Assembly (NCBI GenBank): GCA_031267005.1 | Contig: JAIRZX010000389.1 | Span: 1 to 17,685 of the forward strand | Reading direction: 5' to 3' | Length of the DNA stretch: 17,685 nucleotides | Source of the DNA: Deltaproteobacteria bacterium | GTDB taxonomy: Bacteria; Desulfobacterota; Desulfarculia; Adiutricales; Adiutricaceae | Part shown: positions 7,666-15,395 of the stretch, piece after piece | Position numbering within the stretch: the first letter of the stretch is position 1 | How the letters are laid out: every line of letters begins with the position of its first letter | Notes under the pieces: model-generated | The model's input: only the letters and a program-made list of their open reading frames with translations | The model's database searches: none | What the model was told of the DNA's origin: nothing | Translations under genes and position numbers: made by a program

Positions 7666-8778
7666 ATGCCCGTTCTTCCAGTCCTTCCCGTCAAACGCCT
7701 TTCCTCCCGCTTCCTAGCGGTTGCCATCGTTGCCATAGTGGCCGCCCCCCTGCTTTTGGCGGGCTGCCAGACGTCCCGCTCCTCAGCCCTCAAAAGGGTC
7801 CCGACCACCTCCGCCGCCTTCCGGCGGCTCCCGGCCCCCTCCGCCTCTCCCGACGTCATGCGCAACACCGCGGCCCAAAGCCGCGTCCACAGCATCATGA
7901 AGACCGCCTTCTCCCAGGTCGGGAACCCTTACCGCTACGGCGGGAACTCGCCTGAGACCGGTTTCGACTGCAGCGGCTTCGTGGGCTGGGTCTACAAGCA
8001 GTTCGGGGTCGACCTGCCCCGCTCCTCCCGCGACATGATGGCCGTGGGCACCCCGATCTCCCGCGCCGAGCTCAGGCCGGGCGACCTGGTGTTCTTCAAC
8101 TACGGCTACAGCCACGTCGGCATCTACACCGGCGACGACAAGTACATCCACAGCCCCTCCACGGGCAAGAGGATACAGGAGTCCGACCTGAACGGCCGGG
8201 GCCGGGGCGACCACTACGTCGGCGCCAGGCGCGTCATTGACAACAAGGGCGTCACTGGTATCTCCGACAGGCTCAAGGGCGAGTGGGTCCAGGCCTCCCG
8301 CCACGCCACCGCCGCCCTCATGGCCGACAACGCGGCCAGGCGCCACACCGGGGCCGCCGCCTACCGCGGCAGGACCCGCACGGGCTCCCGCTCCAGGGCC
8401 GTCGCCTCCAGAAACTCGCGGGGGAGGTCGAGGGCGCAGGTAGCCTCGGCTAAGAGCGTGAAATCCCACAAGGTCGCGGCCGGCGACACCCTGGTGGACA
8501 TCGCCAGGCGCAACGGCGTAACCGCCACTGATCTGGCGTCCTACAACGGCATAGCCAACCGCAACCGCATCAAGCCCGGCCAGGCCATCAAGATCCCGCC
8601 CAAGGCCGGGGCCAAGGGCAAGTCCGCGAAGGCCTCCCCCAAGGCCAAGCCCGGCAAAAGCAAAGCCAAGGCCGGAATGAAGTCCGGCAAGGCCAAGGCC
8701 AAGGCCGGAGCCAAGCCCGGGAGGACCAAGGCCAAGGCTTCCTCCCCCGCCCGCAAGGCCAGGACCGCCAAGTCCTGA
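7666..8778 (+). CDS. NlpC/P60-LysM peptidoglycan endopeptidase lipoprotein with basic tail
   Basis: 370 residues. A lipoprotein signal peptide ends in LLAGC with the lipidated Cys at residue 34 and Gln after it, which suggests outer-membrane sorting. The NlpC/P60 domain (about 72-192) cleaves peptide stems of peptidoglycan; the catalytic set is visible as Cys102 (FDCSGF), His150 (YSHVGIY) and His162 (YIHSP). An Arg/Ser-rich linker leads to one LysM glycan-binding domain (about 266-312, VAAGDTLVDIARRNGV). Residues 313-370 form a Lys/Ala/Gly/Pro tail with 18 Lys and 3 Arg and no acidic residue, resembling histone H1-like tails. The start is set by AGGAG five bases upstream of ATG 7666 and by the signal peptide; the open frame back to 7162 is not believed. 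Monocistronic, with a strong terminator downstream. Confidence 0.93.
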   Translation: MPVLPVLPVKRLSSRFLAVAIVAIVAAPLLLAGCQTSRSSALKRVPTTSAAFRRLPAPSASPDVMRNTAAQSRVHSIMKTAFSQVGNPYRYGGNSPETGFDCSGFVGWVYKQFGVDLPRSSRDMMAVGTPISRAELRPGDLVFFNYGYSHVGIYTGDDKYIHSPSTGKRIQESDLNGRGRGDHYVGARRVIDNKGVTGISDRLKGEWVQASRHATAALMADNAARRHTGAAAYRGRTRTGSRSRAVASRNSRGRSRAQVASAKSVKSHKVAAGDTLVDIARRNGVTATDLASYNGIANRNRIKPGQAIKIPPKAGAKGKSAKASPKAKPGKSKAKAGMKSGKAKAKAGAKPGRTKAKASSPARKARTAKS

Positions 8779-8874
8779 CAGGCGCGGGGCCCCGTCCGGA
8801 CGACGCCCGAGTCGGCCCCCCCCCGCCCGCCGACCATCCCGTCTCCGGGCTGAAGCCAGCGCCAGAATCCGAAA

Positions 8875-8914
8875 CCGCCGGGGCCTCCCTTCGAGGCCCC
8901 GGCGGTTTTCTTTT
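8875..8914 (+). terminator. Strong Rho-independent terminator after the NlpC/P60 gene
   Basis: A perfect 13-bp GC-rich stem (CCGCCGGGGCCTC at 8875-8887, GAGGCCCCGGCGG at 8893-8905) with a CCTTC loop is followed directly by TTTTCTTTT. Three A bases before the stem can extend the pairing with the T-run. It lies about 100 bases after the stop codon. Confidence 0.93.
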
Positions 8915-8937
8915 GCGTCCCGCCAGCGGTTTCAAGC

Positions 8938-8961
8938 GGGCCGGCCGGCTTCGACCGGCCC
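8938..8961. other. GC-rich hairpin between convergent genes
   Basis: GGGCCGG (8938-8944) and CCGGCCC (8955-8961) form a 7-bp stem with a 10-base loop, about 205 bases beyond the stop of the minus-strand flavoprotein gene. There is no T-run in either direction, so a terminator role is only possible. The remaining sequence up to 9165 shows no gene. Confidence 0.25.
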
Positions 8962-9165
8962 CTGAATCCTTCGGAGCCTTCCCGCCGGCCGGGAGCGCCA
9001 GCCGTTCAGGCGGCGCTTCCCCCTCGGAGCCGCCCCGGGCTCGCCCCGGACACGCCCCCCGGCCGGTCCGTGACTAAGGCCCGGACGCGAGGCAAGGCGG
9101 GCCGGGGGCGGAAACGCGTCCCCGGCCTGGCCCGCAGCCCGCTCCAGGCCTTCCCGGCCGCTCCC

Positions 9166-9837
9166 CTATGCCCCGGCCGAGGAGGCCAAACGGCCGCCCG
9201 CCTCGCGGGCTTTCTTAAGATCCAGGGGGAAGGCCTCCTCCCTGACCTTCCGCTTGTGCGCCTCGTCGAACATGGGAGCGTGGAAGAGGGAGTAGTCGTC
9301 GAACTGCAGCGTGTCGCAGACGGCTATCTGCTCGACGGAGGCCCCGTTCAAGCGGCGCAGGAAGCCAGCGTGGCCCTTGAACAGCTCCTCGTAGCCGAAG
9401 GGGGCCATGGCTTCCCGCGGCACGTTCATAGTGTAGATGACCACGCACGACGGGCCGGCGGCCAAGACCGAGGGGTTCTGGCTGTCGTAGGCGAGGTTCG
9501 AAAAGATGTACCTCTCCCAGAAGGCCCGCATGCACGCGGTGACGTCCCCGAGGTAGACGGGCGATCCCATCACGACGCCCTTGGCGCCCTTGAGGGCGTC
9601 CAATAACGGGGTAAGGCCGTCCTTGAGGTAGCAGTCGCCGCCCAGGTAGCCCTTCGCGCTCTTGCAGGCGAAGCAGCTCTTGCACCCCTTGAAGTCCATG
9701 TCGTAGAGGCGGTAGAGGCTCGTCTCCGCCCCCTTCTCCCTGGCGCCGTCCAAGGCCGCCTGGACCGCCAGCGCGGTGTTCCAGCCCTTCCGGGGACCGC
9801 CGTCCACCCCGACAACTCGATTGGTCCCGTAGCTCAT
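9166..9837 (-). CDS. Iron-sulfur flavoprotein / NADPH-dependent FMN reductase family
   Basis: 223-residue flavodoxin-fold protein. The N-terminal strand and phosphate-binding region (VVGVDGGPRKGWNTA, residues 8-22) and the later GSPVYLGDVTACMRAFWER match the NADPH-dependent FMN reductase/iron-sulfur flavoprotein family. Four cysteines at 52, 55, 58 and 69 (CX2CX2CX10C) could bind a 4Fe-4S cluster, as in archaeal and anaerobe iron-sulfur flavoproteins, where the last spacing is usually shorter. Likely cytoplasmic electron transfer or redox-stress function; the partner is unknown. The start at 9837 is set by GGGAGG four bases upstream and the conserved N-terminus; the open frame to 10047 is upstream noise. 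It is convergent with the lipoprotein gene and stands alone. Confidence 0.9.
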   Translation of the reverse strand: MSYGTNRVVGVDGGPRKGWNTALAVQAALDGAREKGAETSLYRLYDMDFKGCKSCFACKSAKGYLGGDCYLKDGLTPLLDALKGAKGVVMGSPVYLGDVTACMRAFWERYIFSNLAYDSQNPSVLAAGPSCVVIYTMNVPREAMAPFGYEELFKGHAGFLRRLNGASVEQIAVCDTLQFDDYSLFHAPMFDEAHKRKVREEAFPLDLKKAREAGGRLASSAGA

Positions 9838-10087
9838 AAAACCTCCCTCGTAGTGATAGCCCGCAGAGGAGCCAAGCCGCTGCGGAACTCCCGCGGGACC
9901 GGAGCCCGCAGGCATGGAAACCCCCGTCCTGGCCGAAAGGGGGCTTGCAACCGTCCGCCGGAACCCCGGCGGCAGAACCCGGCAAGGCGGCCCCCGGCTG
10001 TGCCTCCTGGGGCGCCGGAAAGCCTCGCTGCGCTGAAGTCCCCTCACCCGCGACGCCGTTTACGCGCTGGATGAGAGACTAAATTGG

Positions 10088-10093
10088 ATTATA
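10088..10093 (-). promoter_or_regulatory. Possible -10 box for the flavoprotein gene
   Basis: On the minus strand TATAAT reads at 10093-10088 in a locally AT-rich stretch, about 250 bases before the flavoprotein start. No good -35 box is found at 16-18 bases (TTGCAA is only 12 bases away), so this is a weak call. Confidence 0.25.
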
Positions 10094-11269
10094 AGGCAAA
10101 ACAGTTTGCAACGATCCAACATTTTACGAACGCGACAACCTCCTTTTCCGAACGCCACATACCCCCGCCGCCTGTCGCTGCGCGCCTGAGGCGGGGCTTC
10201 ACGTTAGACGTAAGTCAGTTCCGACGAACCCTGGACAGTTTTGGCGGGGAATGCCGCCTAAGTTGTCGGACGGCTCCGGGTACGTGGGTTGCCTCCCCGA
10301 AGAAGTGCGGGCGGGCGCGGGTCGGGATGCTCCCCCTCGCGAAAAACCAGAAGAATGCCGCGGTAGCCGTGGCTGGCCGGCTCGGCGTCGGCCGGCCTGT
10401 CCGGGAGCGCGCCCGCTGGGGTCCGGGCGCTGGGTCCGGGGCGCCCCGCCCGCCTGGGGATCCAGAGGATCCTGTACTCCGCGTTTTTCTTCGCCGCCCC
10501 GCGCGTCGTCTTGGCCGCGAAACGGACGCCGAAGCCCGGCAAGCGGCAGGCCCAGCGGCAAGTCTTGCGGGACGCGCGTTCAAGGCCCCCTGCGGGCCGC
10601 GGCGGGCCGTCATCTTCTTGCAGAACGGTCCCGGGCGGCTTTTCGGCCTCGCCATGGGCCTCGCGGCCGTCATGGAGGCCCGCTTGTGGTTTCCTCCCTG
10701 TCTTGGCGGACTTTTCGATGACGCGCTCCACGCCAGCCCTGCCGCCGGGGCAAGCAACCAGACGCCGAAGCTCTCCGTCGGGGGCCAGCGCACCGTTCCC
10801 GGGCCGTTCCCGGCAATATGCGAGGGGTGGCGTGCGCGGGGGGAGCTGCATGCGTGGCGTTTAATCCTAATTTTGGAACTGCGGAAATACCGGCCGGCGG
10901 TCCCGAAAGGACCGTCAGGATCGGCCCGGTCGACACGGAAGTTCAGGGAAGCCCGAAGCTGTTTGCGATGCTTCCCGCGAATTCGGCAGATTCAATTCGC
11001 CCGAGGCTCCCTGCCAACTCCCGGCCGGAATCCCGACATACCGTCCCTGCGGCCATTCCCGGGCGGCGGACCCAATCCGAGCCTCCCCCAAGCCCGCCCC
11101 GCCCCTGCCGAGCCCCCGGCAACCGGGATACCCTGCCTCCGGGCGGACTTGCGGACGGGCGGCAACATAACCGGCCCGACGCCGGGACCGCCATGAAGGA
11201 GCGCACCCTTCCGGCTCCGCCCGCAACGGGCGACAGGCGTAGTTTTCTTAAAAATTGAGTAATTAAGCA

Positions 11270-11296
11270 TTGCATCTTTTCATCAAATATTATAAT
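11270..11296 (+). promoter_or_regulatory. Possible promoter of the relic partition operon
   Basis: TTGCAT (11270-11275) and a perfect TATAAT (11291-11296) are 15 bases apart, in an AT-rich island that stands out from the GC-rich surroundings. It points into the parA relic starting at 11360. In partition operons this position commonly carries the promoter and the centromere-like binding sites. I see no clear direct repeats here. Confidence 0.4.
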
Positions 11297-11359
11297 CTTG
11301 GTGTCCTTCGGTAAGCACCTCCTGGGAAACGGACTGCCGAGCCGGAAGGGGGGACCAGG

Positions 11360-12012
11360 GTGAAAGTGGCGCGGCGCTCAACGACTAAGGTCGCCAAGGG
11401 GGGTTAAGCGAAGACGGCAGTCGCCGCATGCATGGCCAGGGCCCTCCAGTTGCAAGGCAACCAGGCGCTCCCGACGGACTCCGCCTCCCATGGGAGCGCC
11501 CGCGACAGGGCGGCGTCCGGGGAAGGCCAACCCGTAGCGGCCCCGGGGATGGAACGCCCCAGCGTCATCACGCGGGACGCGGAGCGGAAGCCCGGCAGGG
11601 ACTACGCCATTATTGACGGGGCGCCGCAGGTTGGGGAGTTCTCCGCCGCCGTTAAGGCATCCGACTTAAAAGTGATTCTGGCGTTGCCGTAGCCGTACGG
11701 CATCCGTGCCGCGGCAGTTCCGGCGGATCCGGCGAAGTCCAGGTTCAAGATAACGGATAGCGCCTTCAAGGGGGCATTCCCGGCGAGGCGGGCCGTCTCC
11801 CGCGCCAGGATTCGGGAACGAGAGCCGCTCGGTCCCGCAGGGGCACGGCTTGCCGGCGCCGAAGTCCTTAATATAGCAACGAGCCAACGGGCGGTCTCTG
11901 CAGGGGCCACCAGGCGTTGCGGGAACGCCTCGGAAGTCCTCCAGGACAGGGAAGCCGCGCGCGAGATCCTGAATATCGCCGCAGAAGTCCACCAGATCGC
12001 GAGGTTATCAAC
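11360..12012 (+). pseudogene. Decayed ParA-type partition ATPase
   Basis: A single frame from GTG 11360 aligns by eye over its whole length with small plasmid-type ParA ATPases, which use ATP to move and segregate DNA. Recognisable parts are MKVA at the start; a ruined Walker A reading KGG-stop-AKTA where KGGVGKTT is expected; LARALQLQG-like and SARDRAASGEGQPV segments; Walker B with DYAIIDGAPQ; KASDLKVIL; PYGI (for PYDI); and a C-terminal QRAVSAGA and AAREIL helix. Stops are TAA 11405-11407 inside Walker A and TAG 11690-11692 where a Ser of the QPSPY motif is expected. There is no frameshift over ~650 bases; decay is by substitution. Only the 86-codon segment 11432-11692 is open. The product cannot be functional. 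The adjacent RHH gene is its expected partner. Confidence 0.82.
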
Positions 12013-12237
12013 ATGGCACACGACAAGTCCGAAACGCTCCCTCCCCCGGCCGGGAGGCCCGGCAAGGCGAAGGCCGATGACGATTTCATCAAGTCCGCTC
12101 CGCCCGGCAAGGGCATGGTGCGCCTGAACATCGACATAGACGCGGATCTCCACACGCGCCTCACGGTTTACGCGGCGAAACGCAGGAAAACGATGGCCTT
12201 CGTCATCCGGGAACTCCTGGACAAGCTCGGGGACTGA
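12013..12237 (+). CDS. Small ribbon-helix-helix DNA-binding protein, likely ParA partner
   Basis: 74 residues. A polar, Pro/Lys-rich flexible N-terminus (1-35) precedes a ribbon-helix-helix fold: strand VRLNIDID (36-43), helix 1 ADLHTRLTVYAAKR (44-57) and helix 2 MAFVIRELLDKL (61-72). This layout resembles ParG/CopG-type centromere-binding proteins that accompany ParA ATPases and often repress their own operon. ATG 12013 has GAGG eight bases upstream, inside the end of the parA relic. The gene is fully intact although parA beside it is dead. It could now act as a stand-alone repressor or simply not have decayed yet. A chromosomal CopG-like antitoxin is an alternative, but no toxin gene follows. 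Confidence 0.82.
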   Translation: MAHDKSETLPPPAGRPGKAKADDDFIKSAPPGKGMVRLNIDIDADLHTRLTVYAAKRRKTMAFVIRELLDKLGD

Positions 12238-13648
12238 CTCCCGCCCGCGCTGGGGCGCGGGCCCGCCGCCGCAAGGAGCCCCTTATCCTTCGGAACGGTA
12301 AAATGGCAAGCTGGCGGAGAGGCTTCCGGAGCTCGACGCCGGCCTGGGCGGCTTGGCGGAGCGAACGGGGGTTAAAGGGCGCCCGGCGCCGCGCTTCAAG
12401 ACGGGGGCAGTCTTCCCCGCCGCTGGAAAAGGGAGGCTCCGCCCTCGTTTACCCGGCCCGGTCCCCCCCCAGTCCGCTGGACGCTGAGCGGCCTGGCGGC
12501 GGAACTGTCCATGCGCCCGGTCCCGGGCGGGGGCGGGTGCGGGGCGGAGCGAACCGAGCCGCCGCCCTTGCGGGGTCCGGGAGCCAGGGCGGGCGGAGCT
12601 TCCGGGTCTCGGCGGCGTGGACCTCCGGCTGGCGCGGGGCTCCCGTTCCTCCCGCCCCGGGGCATGGAGGCCGCGTCTCGATGGAGGGAGCGGCCGGCCA
12701 AGCCAGCTCCGTGCGGCCTGCCGGACACCGCTGCGGCTTCCGTTGCCTTCGGCCGCTGTTTTCGGGGGGGCCGGTCCTGACGGCCGGGCCCCTGAGGCTG
12801 GCCCGGGAGCGAGGGATCCCGATCGCCGAGCCCCCGTAACTCGGTCGCGCGACCGGCCGCGCCCTCTCCTGGGGCCGACCGCCGGACAGGGAAAGGCGCT
12901 CTCCGGGACCTGCCCCCGGACGGCCAGGGCTTGAGCCCGTTACGGGGCCATTCCGGCCCCCGGAGCGGCCCCGGGGACGGTCCCCGCCCGACGGCAACCC
13001 GGGCCGCCGGGACCCGGACCCGATTCCGGGCCGGTATCACGGGGGCCCAGCTGCGGCATCCGGATGAAGCCGCTCCGGGGGGAAGCGCCCTGTCCGCATC
13101 CGGAGGGCGCGTCCTCCATGAGGCGGCCGAAGCCAGGGCGGAAAAATGGACCCGGCCCCGGGCCGTAAAGGCAGAGCCGCGACGGCGCCCCCGCTCCCCC
13201 GCTGCCCCGCTTTTCTCCGTCTGCGCAGGACGCCGGACGTCCGTCCCGGGCAGGCGCCGGGAACTCCCTCTCTCCGGGGGGGGCGGTCGAGACGGCGGCA
13301 AGGCCGGCCGGGAAGCCCCGCCGACCTTACGCGCGGGAGCGGGCGGAACGCCGCCTAAAGCGGCGAGAAGCCGCCCCGCCTGGCCTATCGGCGGTTTGGG
13401 AACGGCAAAGGCGCGCTCCTCCCTCCCGGCCAGTTCGTATCGGCGAAGCCGGGCATGGCCGCGGGTCCCTCGCGCCAGCCAAGCCGCCGGGAGGGGTACA
13501 GGCGCTCGGGGGAGGGTCCGGGCCGCGGGTACTGGACCGGCAGAACCCTTGTTCCGGGCAAACGGCGGCCGGCGCCCGGCCGCGGACCGCGTGTTCCCGC
13601 CGCAAAGCAGAGGGGGAGCGCAAGCTGCCGTCCGGTGCGCCAGCCGTT
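12238..13648. other. 1.4-kb gene-poor, extremely GC-rich region
   Basis: No supported gene. It begins with a perfect 8-bp hairpin (12243-12250 with 12255-12262) lacking a T-run, just after the RHH stop. A short protein-like phrase (KLAERLPELDAGLGGLAER) reads on the plus strand at about 12305-12365, but stops and Pro/Arg-rich sequence follow and no family is recognised. The long frames here (437 codons minus at 12396-13709; 333 codons plus from 12931) are composition artefacts. Confidence 0.45.
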
Positions 13649-15395
13649 TCAAGGGTCGACGAAACGCGCCGCGACCTCGGTCCTGCCGCGCACTGCCACG
13701 GCAAGGCAAATTACCTTGTACCCGGCGGCCCTGTGGGGGCCGGCGTAGTCCATGTTCCTTATCTGGGCTTCGGCGGCGTCCAAGGCGGCGGACAGATCCT
13801 TCTCTCTTGCCGCGTCTTCCGCGAGCTTCCGGCCGTCTTTCCCGTCAACGCCGTCCTTGCATGCGGTTTTGCCGACATGGGGGTGTTTCAGCACGATTCC
13901 CTCGCAGACGTAGTCGCGGAGGTACAAGGTGATGTCCGGCCGCCCCTCGCCTCCGGACACTTCGCTCAGGACTTTAAACCCAGCGGAGAGAAGGGAGCCG
14001 TGGAGAATCCCGTGGTAAAAATTTTCTGATTCGGGGTTTTCCGCTGGAGCGTCCGGTTGCCCGGTTTGCCTGCCCGCCGGGTGCTGGCGGTACGAAACTG
14101 AGACTAAAAGAGCATGGAAAAGGCTGGACACTTCGTCGGAGTTCTTCTGCAAGACGGCGGGCGGAAATCTTTTTGTTAAATTGCTTAAATATTCATCTAT
14201 AATTTTAAAAATTTCAATGAAGATGTCGGCCCTGGAACTTTCATCTACTTCCAGGTTTGGCATTCTGAACGTGTATTCCGTTTTATATGTTTCAATATTA
14301 TTTTTAACTGTCGGGATTAAGATTACCTCGTTGATTGTCAAATACCCACTGTGGAACATAACGGGCACCATGCCAACTCCCGACAGCTCAGCGTTTCTGA
14401 CCCGCAGGTCAGGATAGGCGCCAAGGTCCGGCCGGAGGAACTCCAGCGGATTTTTCCTGACAAGGGCGGTAAGATGCGACGGCCTTCCAGTCAACAGCCA
14501 GTACGGGCGCAAATCCATTTCGTCAAAAAAAATTGAGAATTGAATACGGGTTAAACACGCGCTCGTTTCCGAGCCAGTTGTAGCCGTCGTACCATAACTC
14601 GATTTGGGATTTCAGCTCGTCCACGCCGGCGTTCGGCTGAAGGTTCCCCATGGCTTTCAGGGCCTCGAGCGTCGCCTCTAACCTGTCTTCGAAAAGGGCG
14701 TCTATCTCGCGGCTTGTGAAACCGCATATTCCCGCGTATCTTTCGTCAATCGAGATGTCTTTGAAGCTGTTGGCACCGGAGTCGAGGGAGGCCATGGCGA
14801 ACCTGGTTATGCCCGTGACGAAGGCGAAGCGGACGTGTTCAAAGTTTGTTTTTATAGACATGTAAAAATCGTGCAGGACATCCCGGAAAGCCAAAGCGAG
14901 ATTCCGGTCTGACATATTTTTGGTCACAGGAGCGTCGTACTCGTCCACCAGGATGACGGAGCCGACACCGTGCTTATCGTGGATGCCTTCCAGGAGATCC
15001 TCCATCATCCCCCCGTACGATCTCTCATTATTTAACGGAACTCCATGTTTAACTGCCTGTTTTTGCAAACTCCACTTGATCTCGGAGACAAGATCGTCCC
15101 TGACCTTTAAATCTGCGTAGGCCATGTTGAACTACAGGACCGGGTGCCGCGGGAAGCCGTAGTCGCTTTGGGCTCCAATCCACAGATCCTTGAAGAGTTC
15201 CCTGTCGCCTTGGAACAACTCGGATATGGTGTCGAGCAAAAGCGTTTTGCCGAAACGCCTGGGCCTTGAAAGGAAACAGCATCTGAACCGGTTCAGCATG
15301 TCGCTGATGTATTCGGTCTTGTCGGCGTAAATCTGATTTCCGAGGATAATTTCCTTAAAGGTCGAATCGCCGATGCGCAACTGTTTCTGTTCCAT
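13649..15395 (-). pseudogene. AAA-ATPase-like / PD-(D/E)XK nuclease family protein, broken
   Basis: Read right to left this is a full-length member of the family with an N-terminal AAA-ATPase-like domain and a C-terminal PD-(D/E)XK nuclease-like domain (DUF1703 type), role unknown. The start ATG 15395 has GGGGAG seven bases upstream. Seen: IGDSTFKEIILGNQIYADKT, Walker A-like SRPRRFGKT (43-51), Walker B VILVDEYDAPV, RFAFVTGITRFA, ELWYDGYNW, NPYSILNFF, then after the break DLRPYWLLTG, GRPDITLY and a C-terminal AQIRNMDYAG. Two lesions exist: TAG at 15132-15134 (codon 88, in HPVL-stop-FNMAYAD), and a one-base insertion in an eight-T run (14525-14532); seven T would read NFFDEMDLRPYW. The nuclease ExK Glu appears replaced by Val (13892-13894). 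Confidence 0.88.
14525..14532 (-). other. Eight-T run causing the frameshift in the nuclease-like gene
   Basis: On the coding (minus) strand, AAT is followed by eight T and GACG. The frame stops at TGA three codons into the run. Removing one T restores continuous family sequence across the junction. Such a run is prone to replication or transcriptional slippage, so the lesion could be reversible, or it could be a sequencing error. Confidence 0.7.

Larger units (their letters stand above)
9838..11359. other. 1.5-kb gene-poor region between flavoprotein and parA relic
   Basis: No supported gene. The longest frame (370 codons from 10084, plus) lacks motifs and ribosome site and has proline/arginine-rich shadow-like content. 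Minus-strand frames around 10260-10850 contain a few protein-like phrases (for example RFAAKTTRGAAKKNAEYRIL) that could be traces of a decayed gene, but I cannot assign a family. The leader of the flavoprotein gene contains a perfect hairpin (9955-9972) without a T-run. A short AT-rich island lies at about 11240-11300. Confidence 0.45.

Noticed and set aside
9838..10047. Upstream extension of the flavoprotein frame
   Set aside because: GGGAGG stands directly before ATG 9837 and the flavodoxin fold begins just after that Met.
10084..11196. 370-codon plus-strand open frame
   Set aside because: No ribosome-binding site, no family motif, and alternate frames are equally open; probably a composition artefact.
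12243..12262. Intrinsic terminator after the RHH gene
   Set aside because: The stem is perfect, but GC-rich sequence and no T-run follow it.
12396..13709. 437-codon minus-strand open frame
   Set aside because: Pro/Arg/Gly-rich composition in all frames, no domain, no ribosome site; it runs into the end of the nuclease-like gene in another frame.
11690..15134. TAG read as a sense codon (stop reassignment or pyrrolysine)
   Set aside because: In-frame TAG occurs in both broken genes, but EIID, the flavoprotein and the kinase all end normally at TAG, and parA also carries a TAA and ruined motifs.
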